In this document: piece by piece, positions 14,326-21,439 of the stretch
Layout: every line of letters begins with the position of its first letter
How positions within the stretch are numbered: position 1 is the first letter of the stretch
Source of the DNA: CAYHMW01 sp964357925
GTDB lineage: Bacteria; Patescibacteriota; Microgenomatia; UBA8517
Direction: 5' to 3'
Length of the DNA stretch: 22,548 nt
NCBI GenBank assembly: GCA_964357925.1
Contig: CAYHMW010000017.1
Coordinates: forward strand, 1-22,548
Notes under the pieces: generated by a model
Told to the model about the DNA's origin: nothing
The model's input: the letters and a program-made list of their open reading frames with translations, nothing else
Databases searched by the model: none
Made by a program: the position numbers and the translations under genes

Positions 14326-17157
14326 TCAATCTATAACTTCAACTTCCCTGCAAAAGGATTTGTACTCGCAGTTGCTGCAGAGGAAGTTGCCACTGCATTT
14401 AAAATCGGACTCCTCTATTTGTTTTCTAATTTCCAATATTTCTGACTTTGCAGTCTCTAAGTCATCTTTGGTTCTAACAGTCGTTATTATTTGTGGGTCT
14501 TCGAAATACATAAGTGAGAGCTTGATATTCTCCGGTTTTACTCCAAAGGGGGGAGTTTTAATTTCGCTTGCTGCTAGAGCATAAATTGAGAGCTGGAGTG
14601 CTTTGTCTGCTTCGCGCTGCGACATCACAGTGCTTCCGGTTTTGTAATCGACTATATGGAGACTATCAGTCTTTTTGTCGATTCTATCTATTTTCCCACC
14701 CATTCTAATATTGCCAACATTAATATTGAAGGGTTGCTCAAGTGCGATTGGCTGAACCTTTGGATCAAAATCTTCTTTTAGAAAGTGCTCTAGAAATCTT
14801 TTTGCTTTTTCCAGTGATTCCTGCTCATGTTTTTTATTTAAATAGCCTTTATTAATCCAGTTTTTTTCAAGAAGATTATGTACAAGCTTTACAGTTGGTT
14901 TCTTGCCGTTCTCTATTTCTTCGTAGAAATTTTTCATTGTGGCATGGAAACTATTACCGAAGCTTTGAGAGGAACTAGGTGGCGTGGGAATTCCTAAAAT
15001 GTATTTTAGTTTGTAATGGAGGGGACAGATCCGAAAAGTTTCGATTTGGGAATAAGAGAGATAGTCAACATGGACTTTTGGTATTTTTTTGATAACTGAA
15101 GGTTTTGTTCGCAGGTCTGGATCCCGCATCAAGTGCGGGATGACTGCATGGGTTGTCTTTTGATCTCCTAGGGCTTCGGTTATAAAAGGCGAGAGGCGCT
15201 TTTGCCTAACTCCTTCACCATAGTAATTGGCGGCTGTGAGAAAAACTTTATCTTGTGCTCTTGTTAATCCAACATAGAAAAGGCGACGCTCTTCTTCCAG
15301 ATGATAATCACCTTCTGGAAGCGACTCTTTGATCAACTCATCTGGGATTGGAATTACATCTCCCCTTTTCCTTGTGGGGAAGCGTTCGGCAACAAGATTA
15401 ACCAAAAATACAACTGGAAATTCAAGACCTTTACTACCATGGACTGTCAAAATATTGACTGCGTTTTCTTCCTGCCAATCTACTTCGGCGGCGCGTGGCG
15501 ATTCGCCAAGCTCTGCGCTTAACTCAAGCCAATCGACTAGATTTTCTATCGAGACTTCTGGGCCGTTTGTCTCAAACGCTTTAAGTTTATCGAAGAACTT
15601 ACTAATATTCTTTGCTTTAACTTCAGCGCTTTCACTTGAGCTTTTAAGTAGTCCCTCCAAAATCCCGGTGTCTGCTACAAATTCGTACAAAAGTTGACCA
15701 GGCTGATCTATGTGTCTTCGCTCGATATGAGAGTCAAGCAGACTCTGGATGTTTAATATTTTTTCTGCTACTTCCTGATCCAATTTTTCTAAATGAATTG
15801 GTGTTAGAAGACTAAATAGGGGGGCATTCTCCTCTCTCGCGATGTTACCAAGCTTCACCAACTCCCTTTGCGGTATGCCAAAATGATTAATTGAGAGGAC
15901 ACGCATTAAGCTCGCGTTATCCTCAAAATTATAAATAAGTTTAAGGTACGCAACGAGATCCAATATTTCGGGGCTTTCTAAAAGTTTTCCGGGACCCAGA
16001 AACTGATGAGGAATATTCGCACGATATAGTGCTTTGATAAAAGGATCGGCGTGAGCATTGGCACGAACTAAAATTGCAATGTCTTTATATTGATATTTTT
16101 TTTCAACTAGGGATTTTATTTTTTCGACTACTTCTTCTGCTTCGTCTTCCACGCTCCCCACATGAATGAAACCGATTTCACCCTTCCCTTTTTTCATTGC
16201 AATAAGGCGTTTGTTAATATTCTCCGTGACTTCGAGACGGTCTGGATTGTTGAAGGCAATTGCGCGATAGGCAGAATCTAGAATCTCCTGGCAAGAGCGA
16301 TAGTTTTTTGAAAGAACTACAGTGCTCACATTTTTGAAGTGACTCTTGAAACCGAGAATATTTGAGATCGCTGCCCCTCGAAAACGGTAAATCGCTTGGT
16401 CATCATCGCCAACTACTGTAATATTTCCAGCACTCCCTGCAAGTAAAAGTGCTAATTCGTTTTGTGCAAAGTTTGTGTCTTGGAATTCGTCGATAAGGAT
16501 ATATTTATATTTCTTTTGACAGGACTTAAGAACATTGGGGCGAATGCGAAAGAGGAGAAGTGTTTTTGTTATTAGATCGCCGAAGTCCATGAAGGATTTT
16601 TTTATTTTTAGTTCGTCGTATTTTTGGAAAGCTTGGGCTAATTCTTTATATTTTTCTTCAGGTTGATTCTTCGACCATTTGAGGTATTCGTTTGGTGAAA
16701 TGTCTTCATCTTGCAGGCGGGAAAAATGAGTGAGGAGTTCGAAGACAAATTTTGTTGGATTGCCCAACGGGCGGTAATAATCGAGATCAAGATCAAAAAT
16801 ATTTTCCCGTAACAATCTTACGGACTCGGCGGTTGTTAAGAGTTTAAAATTTGTTGTGAGGCCAATTTCCAGAGCTTCGGCGCGAAGAACTTGGTCGCAA
16901 AATTTATGAAATGTACAAATATCCAATTGTCCATAGCCGAGGGGCAAGATTTGATCGACTCTTGTTTGCATCTCAGCGGCTGCCTTTTCGGTAAAAGTGA
17001 GAGCAAGAATTTCTGAAGAGTTAGCTATGCCACTACTAATAAGGTGTTTAATACGCTCCGTAATGACTGTCGTTTTGCCAGTGCCTGCACCTGCAATTAT
17101 GAGAAGTGGACCACCCCCGTGTTTAATGGCTTTAAGTTGATCAGTATTAAGATCCAT
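14326..17157 (-). CDS. UvrD-type helicase fused to a PD-(D/E)XK nuclease with a cysteine cluster (AddB/RecB-like)
   Basis: This is a 943-residue protein. Helicase part (about 1-650): Q-motif NTDQLKAI, Walker A GAGTGKT (23-29), ALTFTEKAAAEMQTR, LIDEFQDTN, VGDDDQAIYRFRGA, LSKNYRSCQEI, LTVHGSKGLEFPVVFLV and EEERRLFYVGLTRAQD. Nuclease part (about 690-943): YSQIETFRICPLHYKLKY, GGKIDRID and IVDYKTG, the metal-binding D and D-x-K of RecB-type nucleases. The end has C921, C927, C930 and C936, which with the Cys in FRICP fit the Fe-S cluster of AddB and Cas4 nucleases. Likely role: processing of DNA ends or breaks. I chose the ATG at 17157; a TTG at 17205 adds 16 unlikely residues. It overlaps the rmuC end by 11 nt. 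The linker carries the dispersed palindrome. It ends with TGA. Confidence 0.9.
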   Translation of the reverse strand: MDLNTDQLKAIKHGGGPLLIIAGAGTGKTTVITERIKHLISSGIANSSEILALTFTEKAAAEMQTRVDQILPLGYGQLDICTFHKFCDQVLRAEALEIGLTTNFKLLTTAESVRLLRENIFDLDLDYYRPLGNPTKFVFELLTHFSRLQDEDISPNEYLKWSKNQPEEKYKELAQAFQKYDELKIKKSFMDFGDLITKTLLLFRIRPNVLKSCQKKYKYILIDEFQDTNFAQNELALLLAGSAGNITVVGDDDQAIYRFRGAAISNILGFKSHFKNVSTVVLSKNYRSCQEILDSAYRAIAFNNPDRLEVTENINKRLIAMKKGKGEIGFIHVGSVEDEAEEVVEKIKSLVEKKYQYKDIAILVRANAHADPFIKALYRANIPHQFLGPGKLLESPEILDLVAYLKLIYNFEDNASLMRVLSINHFGIPQRELVKLGNIAREENAPLFSLLTPIHLEKLDQEVAEKILNIQSLLDSHIERRHIDQPGQLLYEFVADTGILEGLLKSSSESAEVKAKNISKFFDKLKAFETNGPEVSIENLVDWLELSAELGESPRAAEVDWQEENAVNILTVHGSKGLEFPVVFLVNLVAERFPTRKRGDVIPIPDELIKESLPEGDYHLEEERRLFYVGLTRAQDKVFLTAANYYGEGVRQKRLSPFITEALGDQKTTHAVIPHLMRDPDLRTKPSVIKKIPKVHVDYLSYSQIETFRICPLHYKLKYILGIPTPPSSSQSFGNSFHATMKNFYEEIENGKKPTVKLVHNLLEKNWINKGYLNKKHEQESLEKAKRFLEHFLKEDFDPKVQPIALEQPFNINVGNIRMGGKIDRIDKKTDSLHIVDYKTGSTVMSQREADKALQLSIYALAASEIKTPPFGVKPENIKLSLMYFEDPQIITTVRTKDDLETAKSEILEIRKQIEESDFKCSGNFLCSNCEYKSFCREVEVID
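15120..15144. repeat. Dispersed palindromic repeat, copy 2 (in coding sequence)
   Basis: It is identical over 25 nt to 7697-7721, with arms ATCCCGCA (15121-15128) and TGCGGGAT (15134-15141). In the helicase-nuclease frame it reads VIPHLMRD(P) and falls in the linker between the helicase domain and the nuclease domain. It has the same orientation and the same reading frame relative to the host gene as copy 1. Confidence 0.75.
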
Positions 17158-18112
17158 CCTTTGACAGCCTGGCGGTTTGAGATAATTTTGTGCCCAATGA
17201 TCCAAAGCTGGCTCTTGTTGTTTCTATTGCCATACTGGCGTTTTTGATGTGCCGCCCCAAGGTGTTAAAGTTTTCCTCGACCTTCTCATAATCTTTTTTA
17301 ATTGCCCTAAGGGTTCCCAAAATTTGTTTTGCTTCTTCTGCCACTTTTTGGCCCTCGAAACTCATAAGGATGGACTTAATGTACGCATAAAATGTTGTTG
17401 GGGAAACAGGGAGGACTCTTTGACTTCCAGCATAATCGAACAGTTTGGGGTTATTCACGATTTCATAATATACAGCTTCTGAAGGGATATACATTAGGGC
17501 ATAATCTATAGTTCCTTCATCTGTCAGAATGTACTTTTTACTGATATTATCTATGTGGTTTTTGACATCTCTCACAAATTTTTTACTAGCATCCGCTTTA
17601 ATTTCATCTGAGTTTCCTGAGAGCATTTTTCTGAAATTTTCCATTGGAAATTTGGAGTCAATTGGAATTATACCTGAGCTGGTTTTAATCGCAGCATCAA
17701 CTGTTTGGCCATTTTTGAAGCTGTATTGCAGGTTAAAGGAGTTTTTAGGGAGCATTTGGCCTAAAAGCTCTTTAAGAATGTGTTCTCCGATGTTGCCTCT
17801 TAATTTTGGGCTTTGGAGAAATTGTTGGAGATCTCGCATGGATCTTCCAATTTCACCAAGCTCTCCTACATTTTTTTGGACTTCACCGATTACTTTGGCT
17901 GCATTGTCCAGTCTTATATTTAAAGACTCAGAGTTTCTGGCCAGTGAATCAAGAAGGGTTCGTCTATCCTGTACACTACTTTGTTGCAAGAGATTTACAA
18001 TATCTAGGATTTCTTTGGAGGGCGTTTGCGCGTTTGTTTTTAGTTTTTGATCTATAAAAAAAGCTAGTGCCAAAAAACCAAAGATAATGATTGCCGGCAG
18101 AATAATTTCCAT
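17147..18112 (-). CDS. rmuC: RmuC-family DNA recombination protein
   Basis: This 321-residue protein has an N-terminal membrane helix (about residues 3-19), a coiled-coil stretch (about 35-95), and the RmuC domain (about 100-290). The domain shows SPKLRGNIGEHILKELLGQ, YSFKNGQTVDAAIKT, IPIDSKFPMENFRKM, a long helix with KNHIDNISKKYI, ALMYIPSEAVYYEI, and VSPTTFYAYIKSIL. RmuC restrains recombination at inverted repeats and carries a PD-(D/E)XK-like fold; the VDAAI...PIDSKFP pattern matches its active-site region. I chose the ATG at 18112, which has GGGGA 2-6 nt upstream, over a GTG at 18121. It is cotranscribed with the helicase-nuclease, whose start lies inside its last codons. Together they form a likely repair operon. 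Confidence 0.92.
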   Translation of the reverse strand: MEIILPAIIIFGFLALAFFIDQKLKTNAQTPSKEILDIVNLLQQSSVQDRRTLLDSLARNSESLNIRLDNAAKVIGEVQKNVGELGEIGRSMRDLQQFLQSPKLRGNIGEHILKELLGQMLPKNSFNLQYSFKNGQTVDAAIKTSSGIIPIDSKFPMENFRKMLSGNSDEIKADASKKFVRDVKNHIDNISKKYILTDEGTIDYALMYIPSEAVYYEIVNNPKLFDYAGSQRVLPVSPTTFYAYIKSILMSFEGQKVAEEAKQILGTLRAIKKDYEKVEENFNTLGRHIKNASMAIETTRASFGSLGTKLSQTARLSKDGS

Positions 18113-18136
18113 CGTCCCCACATTCTACAGGAAGTG

Positions 18137-18142
18137 TAATAT
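18137..18142 (+). promoter_or_regulatory. TAATAT -10-like box 6 nt before the 18149 start
   Basis: TAATAT lies in the 36-nt divergent spacer between rmuC and the small membrane protein, 6 nt before the ATG at 18149. The spacing is the same as at 5022 and 12363 and predicts a leaderless transcript. No -35 is evident. Confidence 0.4.
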
Positions 18143-18148
18143 TTAGGT

Positions 18149-18550
18149 ATGACCAGGAGGAGCAGAACTCGATTTGAGAAATTTCAGAGAAATATTTTCG
18201 TGCCGAAAATATCTTTATGGAAACTCAGGAGAAGAGAGTATAAGACTGAACTAACAAGAGTAAACCTATATTATCTTCTCGAGTTCCTCACTTTGTTTGT
18301 GATATTCTTCATGATTATTTTTATCTCCCCCAATAATTTTTTTGCTATTGTGTTATTTCTAACGTTTGTTTTTATCTTTGTTAATGTTGCCGCGTATTTA
18401 CTGACGAGCAATAGAAGAAGAAGCCTTTTTATTGGCATTTTGATTGTCGGGATTCTTGTTATGAGAGCTCTTAACACTGGCGGCATGATAAATGTTGTGC
18501 TTTTGATAGGTGCGCTTTGCGCATTCGAGGTTTATTATTCCAAGGGCTAG
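18149..18550 (+). CDS. Small polytopic membrane protein, unknown function
   Basis: This 133-residue protein has a strongly basic first 38 residues (RRSRTRFEKFQRN, LWKLRRREYKTEL) and then three or four hydrophobic helices (about 42-62, 65-86, 93-107 and 112-127). A basic RRR turn sits between the second and third. No catalytic motif is seen. The positive N-terminus should face the cytoplasm. It is followed after 4 nt by the TrpR-like gene, so the two are probably one transcript. I do not recognise the family. The basic cytoplasmic face might bind nucleic acid or lipid head groups, but nothing in the sequence shows this. Confidence 0.7.
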   Translation: MTRRSRTRFEKFQRNIFVPKISLWKLRRREYKTELTRVNLYYLLEFLTLFVIFFMIIFISPNNFFAIVLFLTFVFIFVNVAAYLLTSNRRRSLFIGILIVGILVMRALNTGGMINVVLLIGALCAFEVYYSKG

Positions 18551-18554
18551 TAAC

Positions 18555-18905
18555 ATGAGAACTTCAGACCAAAAAGTAAACGCTGTTTTAAAAAAACAGA
18601 TTGAGAAAACTTTTTTGCAGGCTGTTGTGGATTTTAAAAATATTGGAGAGGCAGAGCTTGTTTTTGGTAGCTTTTTTACTGAGACAGAATTTGAGACTTT
18701 TGCCAAACGATTGGCTGTGGCCTATTGGCTTAAGAAGGGCAGAAGTTACGCAAATATAAAGGAAAATTTGAAGGTCTCAAGTGCTACGATTGCTGCCGTT
18801 TCTGAAATGATGGACTGTTCTGGTTTTGAACTTTTCCTTCGTAAGGTTGAAGCTGATGAGTGGGCAAATATTTGGAGTGAGAGGGTAAAGAAGTTTGTGC
18901 CTTAA
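18555..18905 (+). CDS. TrpR/YerC-YecD family helix-turn-helix protein
   Basis: This 116-residue all-helical protein belongs to the Trp-repressor superfamily. Core: TETEFETFAKRLAVAYWL (about residues 48-65), then the HTH region GRSYANIKENLKVSSATIAAVSEMM (about 68-92). This matches YerC/YecD proteins, which share the TrpR fold without the tryptophan pocket being assured. It probably acts as a DNA-binding regulator. No trp genes are in the window, so the target cannot be named. I chose the ATG at 18555, 4 nt after the upstream stop; an earlier start at 18510 would overlap the previous gene by 41 nt. It ends 1 nt before the end of the gene on the other strand. Confidence 0.82.
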   Translation: MRTSDQKVNAVLKKQIEKTFLQAVVDFKNIGEAELVFGSFFTETEFETFAKRLAVAYWLKKGRSYANIKENLKVSSATIAAVSEMMDCSGFELFLRKVEADEWANIWSERVKKFVP

Positions 18906-18906
18906 G

Positions 18907-19896
18907 TTAAAACAATCTCCGTTGAATTGGAAAGTCAAAGTCGCGACTATTTGGCAAATGAGGAATTACAAAGGAGGCTTCTCTTTTTTTGAGGATTTTT
19001 CTGACATCTACTCTTCTTGTTTGCCAGATTTGTGCAATTTTCACAAGACTCTCTACAGCTTCTTCTATGTTCATATTATGAGACACAATGCCTACATGCA
19101 TTTGGCTTCTCCCATTGGCTTGCAAAAGATCACGACTAATAAAGGTGGTGTTCCTTGTATTTAAGTTGTGTGGGTAAATTTTTTGCGGGATATTCATGTT
19201 TTTGCCACTTGGGTTCATCGCTCGCTCTGCTGTTTGTTCTGCAAATAGTAGCCTAATGGCGGCAGAGCTTGGATCGGTATCGCCTTGTGTAGGATGAAAA
19301 TCGACTAGTGTTGTCCGACCTTCTATGTCACTTAACAGGTGATCATAATGAACAGGAATTTGCAGTCCACTTTGAGAGTCTGAATCAAGAACTAAGTTAT
19401 AGCTTGCAATGATATCGTGTACAGAGGTGTGGTATGGCGAGGTTTCTTCCGGATAGACGCTATTATTAACAGCTGCTTCATGGGCGTGTAATAGGCACTG
19501 CTCAAGATAATCTGCTTCGTCGCTCTCCATTATTTCTTTAACCTGAGAAGCTCTGTAGTGGGTACCCTCTCTCAGCGCTTGTTTGCTATTAGGGCCACGC
19601 TCGAAGTATTCCAAAGAGTCCTTCCACCATCTCACCTCTTTGGAAATGCCGTTCAATGGACAGTTTTCATTGACTCTGTACTTTCTACTTCTTTTGATTC
19701 TGATAATTGCTCTTTGATCGATGAATTTAGCAAGTGGATAAAGCACAGCTGCCTTAACCTCTTCTGGTGTTGGAACCTCATTAGGGTCTTCTCTTAAGTA
19801 CCTAGTTTCTGACGGCCTTATGCGAGGAAAATGAGAGCTTTCATCTGCCTCTTTTGCTTCACAACTAAACTCGATTTCGATTAGTCTTTCTGCCAT
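18907..19896 (-). CDS. Unknown soluble protein (possible degenerate nuclease-like fold)
   Basis: This 329-residue protein has no membrane helix or signal peptide, and I do not recognise it. Visible: an acidic N-terminus (AERLIEIEFSCEAKEADES), a basic patch IIRIKRSRKYRV, and a His-rich middle (LLHAHEAAVNN, SPYHTSVHDIIASY, VHYDHLLSDIEG). These lead to TTLVDFHPTQGDTD and IRLLFAEQTAERAM, and a basic C-terminus (TRRVDVRKILKKRE). The D...VDFHPT arrangement followed by a helix recalls the D...DYK core of PD-(D/E)XK nucleases with His in place of Lys. That is a suggestion only. I chose the ATG at 19896 rather than a TTG at 19950. It is divergent from metG and ends 1 nt from the TrpR-like gene. Confidence 0.6.
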   Translation of the reverse strand: MAERLIEIEFSCEAKEADESSHFPRIRPSETRYLREDPNEVPTPEEVKAAVLYPLAKFIDQRAIIRIKRSRKYRVNENCPLNGISKEVRWWKDSLEYFERGPNSKQALREGTHYRASQVKEIMESDEADYLEQCLLHAHEAAVNNSVYPEETSPYHTSVHDIIASYNLVLDSDSQSGLQIPVHYDHLLSDIEGRTTLVDFHPTQGDTDPSSAAIRLLFAEQTAERAMNPSGKNMNIPQKIYPHNLNTRNTTFISRDLLQANGRSQMHVGIVSHNMNIEEAVESLVKIAQIWQTRRVDVRKILKKREASFVIPHLPNSRDFDFPIQRRLF

Positions 19897-19958
19897 AACA
19901 GCACGGCTGGGTTGATTATGGTTTTTTAAAAATAAACATGGTAGGGGCAATAATTTGT

Positions 19959-19964
19959 TATAAT
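19959..19964 (+). promoter_or_regulatory. TATAAT upstream of metG
   Basis: A perfect -10 hexamer sits 47 nt before the metG ATG. No good -35 lies 16-18 nt upstream. A transcript started from it would begin at about 19971, that is, on the left arm of the hairpin described next. Confidence 0.4.
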
Positions 19965-19971
19965 AGTCATT

Positions 19972-19997
19972 ACCCCCTTAAAGGGGTGTATTTTTTT
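19972..19997 (+). terminator. Terminator-like hairpin in the metG leader
   Basis: ACCCC (19972-19976) and GGGGT (19983-19987) form a 5-bp stem with a 6-nt loop, followed within 3 nt by seven T (19991-19997). It has intrinsic terminator form on the plus strand but lies between a TATAAT and metG. It would stop antisense read-through from upstream or act in the metG leader. On the minus strand there is no T-run. Confidence 0.45.
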
Positions 19998-20011
19998 GGT
20001 AAGCTAATAAT

Positions 20012-21439
20012 ATGAAAGAGAAGTTTTATATAACCGCCGCAATTCCTTACGTTAATGCTAAGCCCCATGTTGGGCACGCACTTGAGTTTGTCCAAACTGA
20101 TACTATTGCACGCTACAAAAGGCTTCAGGGATCTGAGGTTTTGAGTTTATCTGGGGCTGACGAGAATGCTTTAAAAAATGTCCAGGCAGCTGAACGCGAA
20201 GGGGTGCCTGTGCAGGATTTTGTTGACACAAATTCAGAACTTTTTCGAAAACTCGCGATTGCATTGAACGCAGAGTTTGGAGTTTGGCAGAGAGGATCAA
20301 ATGTTGAAAACCACCATGCTGCAAGTCAGAAACTTTGGGAACTTTGCAACAAAGCCGGTGACATCTACAAGAAAAAATATTCAGGACTTTATTGTGTGGG
20401 ATGTGAAGTTTTTTACACAAAGGATGAGCTTAATGAAAATGGCGAATGTTTTGAACACCCCGGAAAGCCTCTTGAGACAGTGGGAGAGGAAAATTATTTT
20501 TTTAGATTGTCAAAATATGGAGAGCAGATTCTGAAACTCATTGAGACAGAAGAACTGAAAATTATTCCAGCGAAAAGGAAGAATGAAGTAGTGGAATTTG
20601 TAAAGACTGGCTTGACCGACATCAGTATATCAAGATCGAACGAGAGAGCCAAAAACTGGGGAGTAAAAGTGCCTCATGATCCTGACCAGAGAATGTACGT
20701 TTGGTTTGATGCCTTGAATATTTATCAGTCAGGCGTAGGGTTCGGATATGATGAGGAGAATTATAAAAAATGGTGGCCAGCTGATCTTCATGTTATTGGC
20801 AAGGGAATATTACGGTTCCACGCTGTTTATTGGCCTGCGTTTTTGATTTCTGCGTCTCTTCCATTGCCTAAAGCTATTTTTGTGCATGATTACTTCACTG
20901 TTGACGGAGCAAAGATGTCAAAGACTCTTGGGAATGTGATCGATCCTGTTGAGCTTATAAAAAAGTATGGTGTTGACCCTTTGAGGTATTATTTTTTAGC
21001 TAAATTTTCGCCATTTAATGATGGAGATTTTTCTGAGGAAAAGTTTCGTGAAACTTATAATGCTGATTTGGCTAATGGTCTTGGTAATTTGGTATCAAGA
21101 GTTGCAAAGATGGTTGAGATTTCGGAAATTGCCGTGGACAAACTGGAGGGGTTAAATTTAAGTCCCTTAGTGCAAAAAAGTTTGGGTGAATACAGGTTTG
21201 ACAATGCACTTGCCACGATTTGGCACAAAATAAGTGATCTTGATAAGCGAATTGATGGGAATAAACTTTGGAAAAATACAAAAGAGAAGCAAAATGTGAT
21301 CATTGAAATAATTCAAGGAATTAGACAGGTGGCTTACGATTTACAGCCGTTTTTGCCAGAAACTAGTGAGAAGATATTAAAGCAGTTTATGGGACCAAAA
21401 GTAAAAAGTGGGGAAGGGTTGTTTCCTCGTTTAAAATAA
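20012..21439 (+). CDS. metG: Methionyl-tRNA synthetase
   Basis: This 475-residue class I synthetase charges initiator and elongator tRNA-Met. Seen: AIPYVNAKPHVGH with the HIGH-type HVGH (19-22), one zinc knuckle C128-x2-C131 with C146-x2-H149, and WFDALNIY, the GAKMSKTLGNVIDP segment (KMSKT 301-305) and LRYYFLAKFSPFNDGDFS. The connective domain holds only one knuckle. Residues 47-60 (SGADENALKNVQAA) differ from the common GTDEHG form and mark a less usual MetRS subfamily. The C-terminal anticodon-binding bundle is present (about 350-475); the EMAP-like tRNA-binding tail of larger MetRS is absent. There is no Shine-Dalgarno site. Its stop is followed directly by the ATG of the glycosyltransferase. 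Confidence 0.96.
   Translation: MKEKFYITAAIPYVNAKPHVGHALEFVQTDTIARYKRLQGSEVLSLSGADENALKNVQAAEREGVPVQDFVDTNSELFRKLAIALNAEFGVWQRGSNVENHHAASQKLWELCNKAGDIYKKKYSGLYCVGCEVFYTKDELNENGECFEHPGKPLETVGEENYFFRLSKYGEQILKLIETEELKIIPAKRKNEVVEFVKTGLTDISISRSNERAKNWGVKVPHDPDQRMYVWFDALNIYQSGVGFGYDEENYKKWWPADLHVIGKGILRFHAVYWPAFLISASLPLPKAIFVHDYFTVDGAKMSKTLGNVIDPVELIKKYGVDPLRYYFLAKFSPFNDGDFSEEKFRETYNADLANGLGNLVSRVAKMVEISEIAVDKLEGLNLSPLVQKSLGEYRFDNALATIWHKISDLDKRIDGNKLWKNTKEKQNVIIEIIQGIRQVAYDLQPFLPETSEKILKQFMGPKVKSGEGLFPRLK

Noticed and set aside
17529..18050. 173-residue plus-strand open frame inside rmuC
   Set aside because: It is antisense to a well-supported gene and shows no domain or start signal.
18940..18975. 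A third copy of the VIPHLMRD repeat (the protein here reads VIPHL)
   Set aside because: The DNA is not palindromic and does not match the 25-nt repeat; the peptide likeness is chance.
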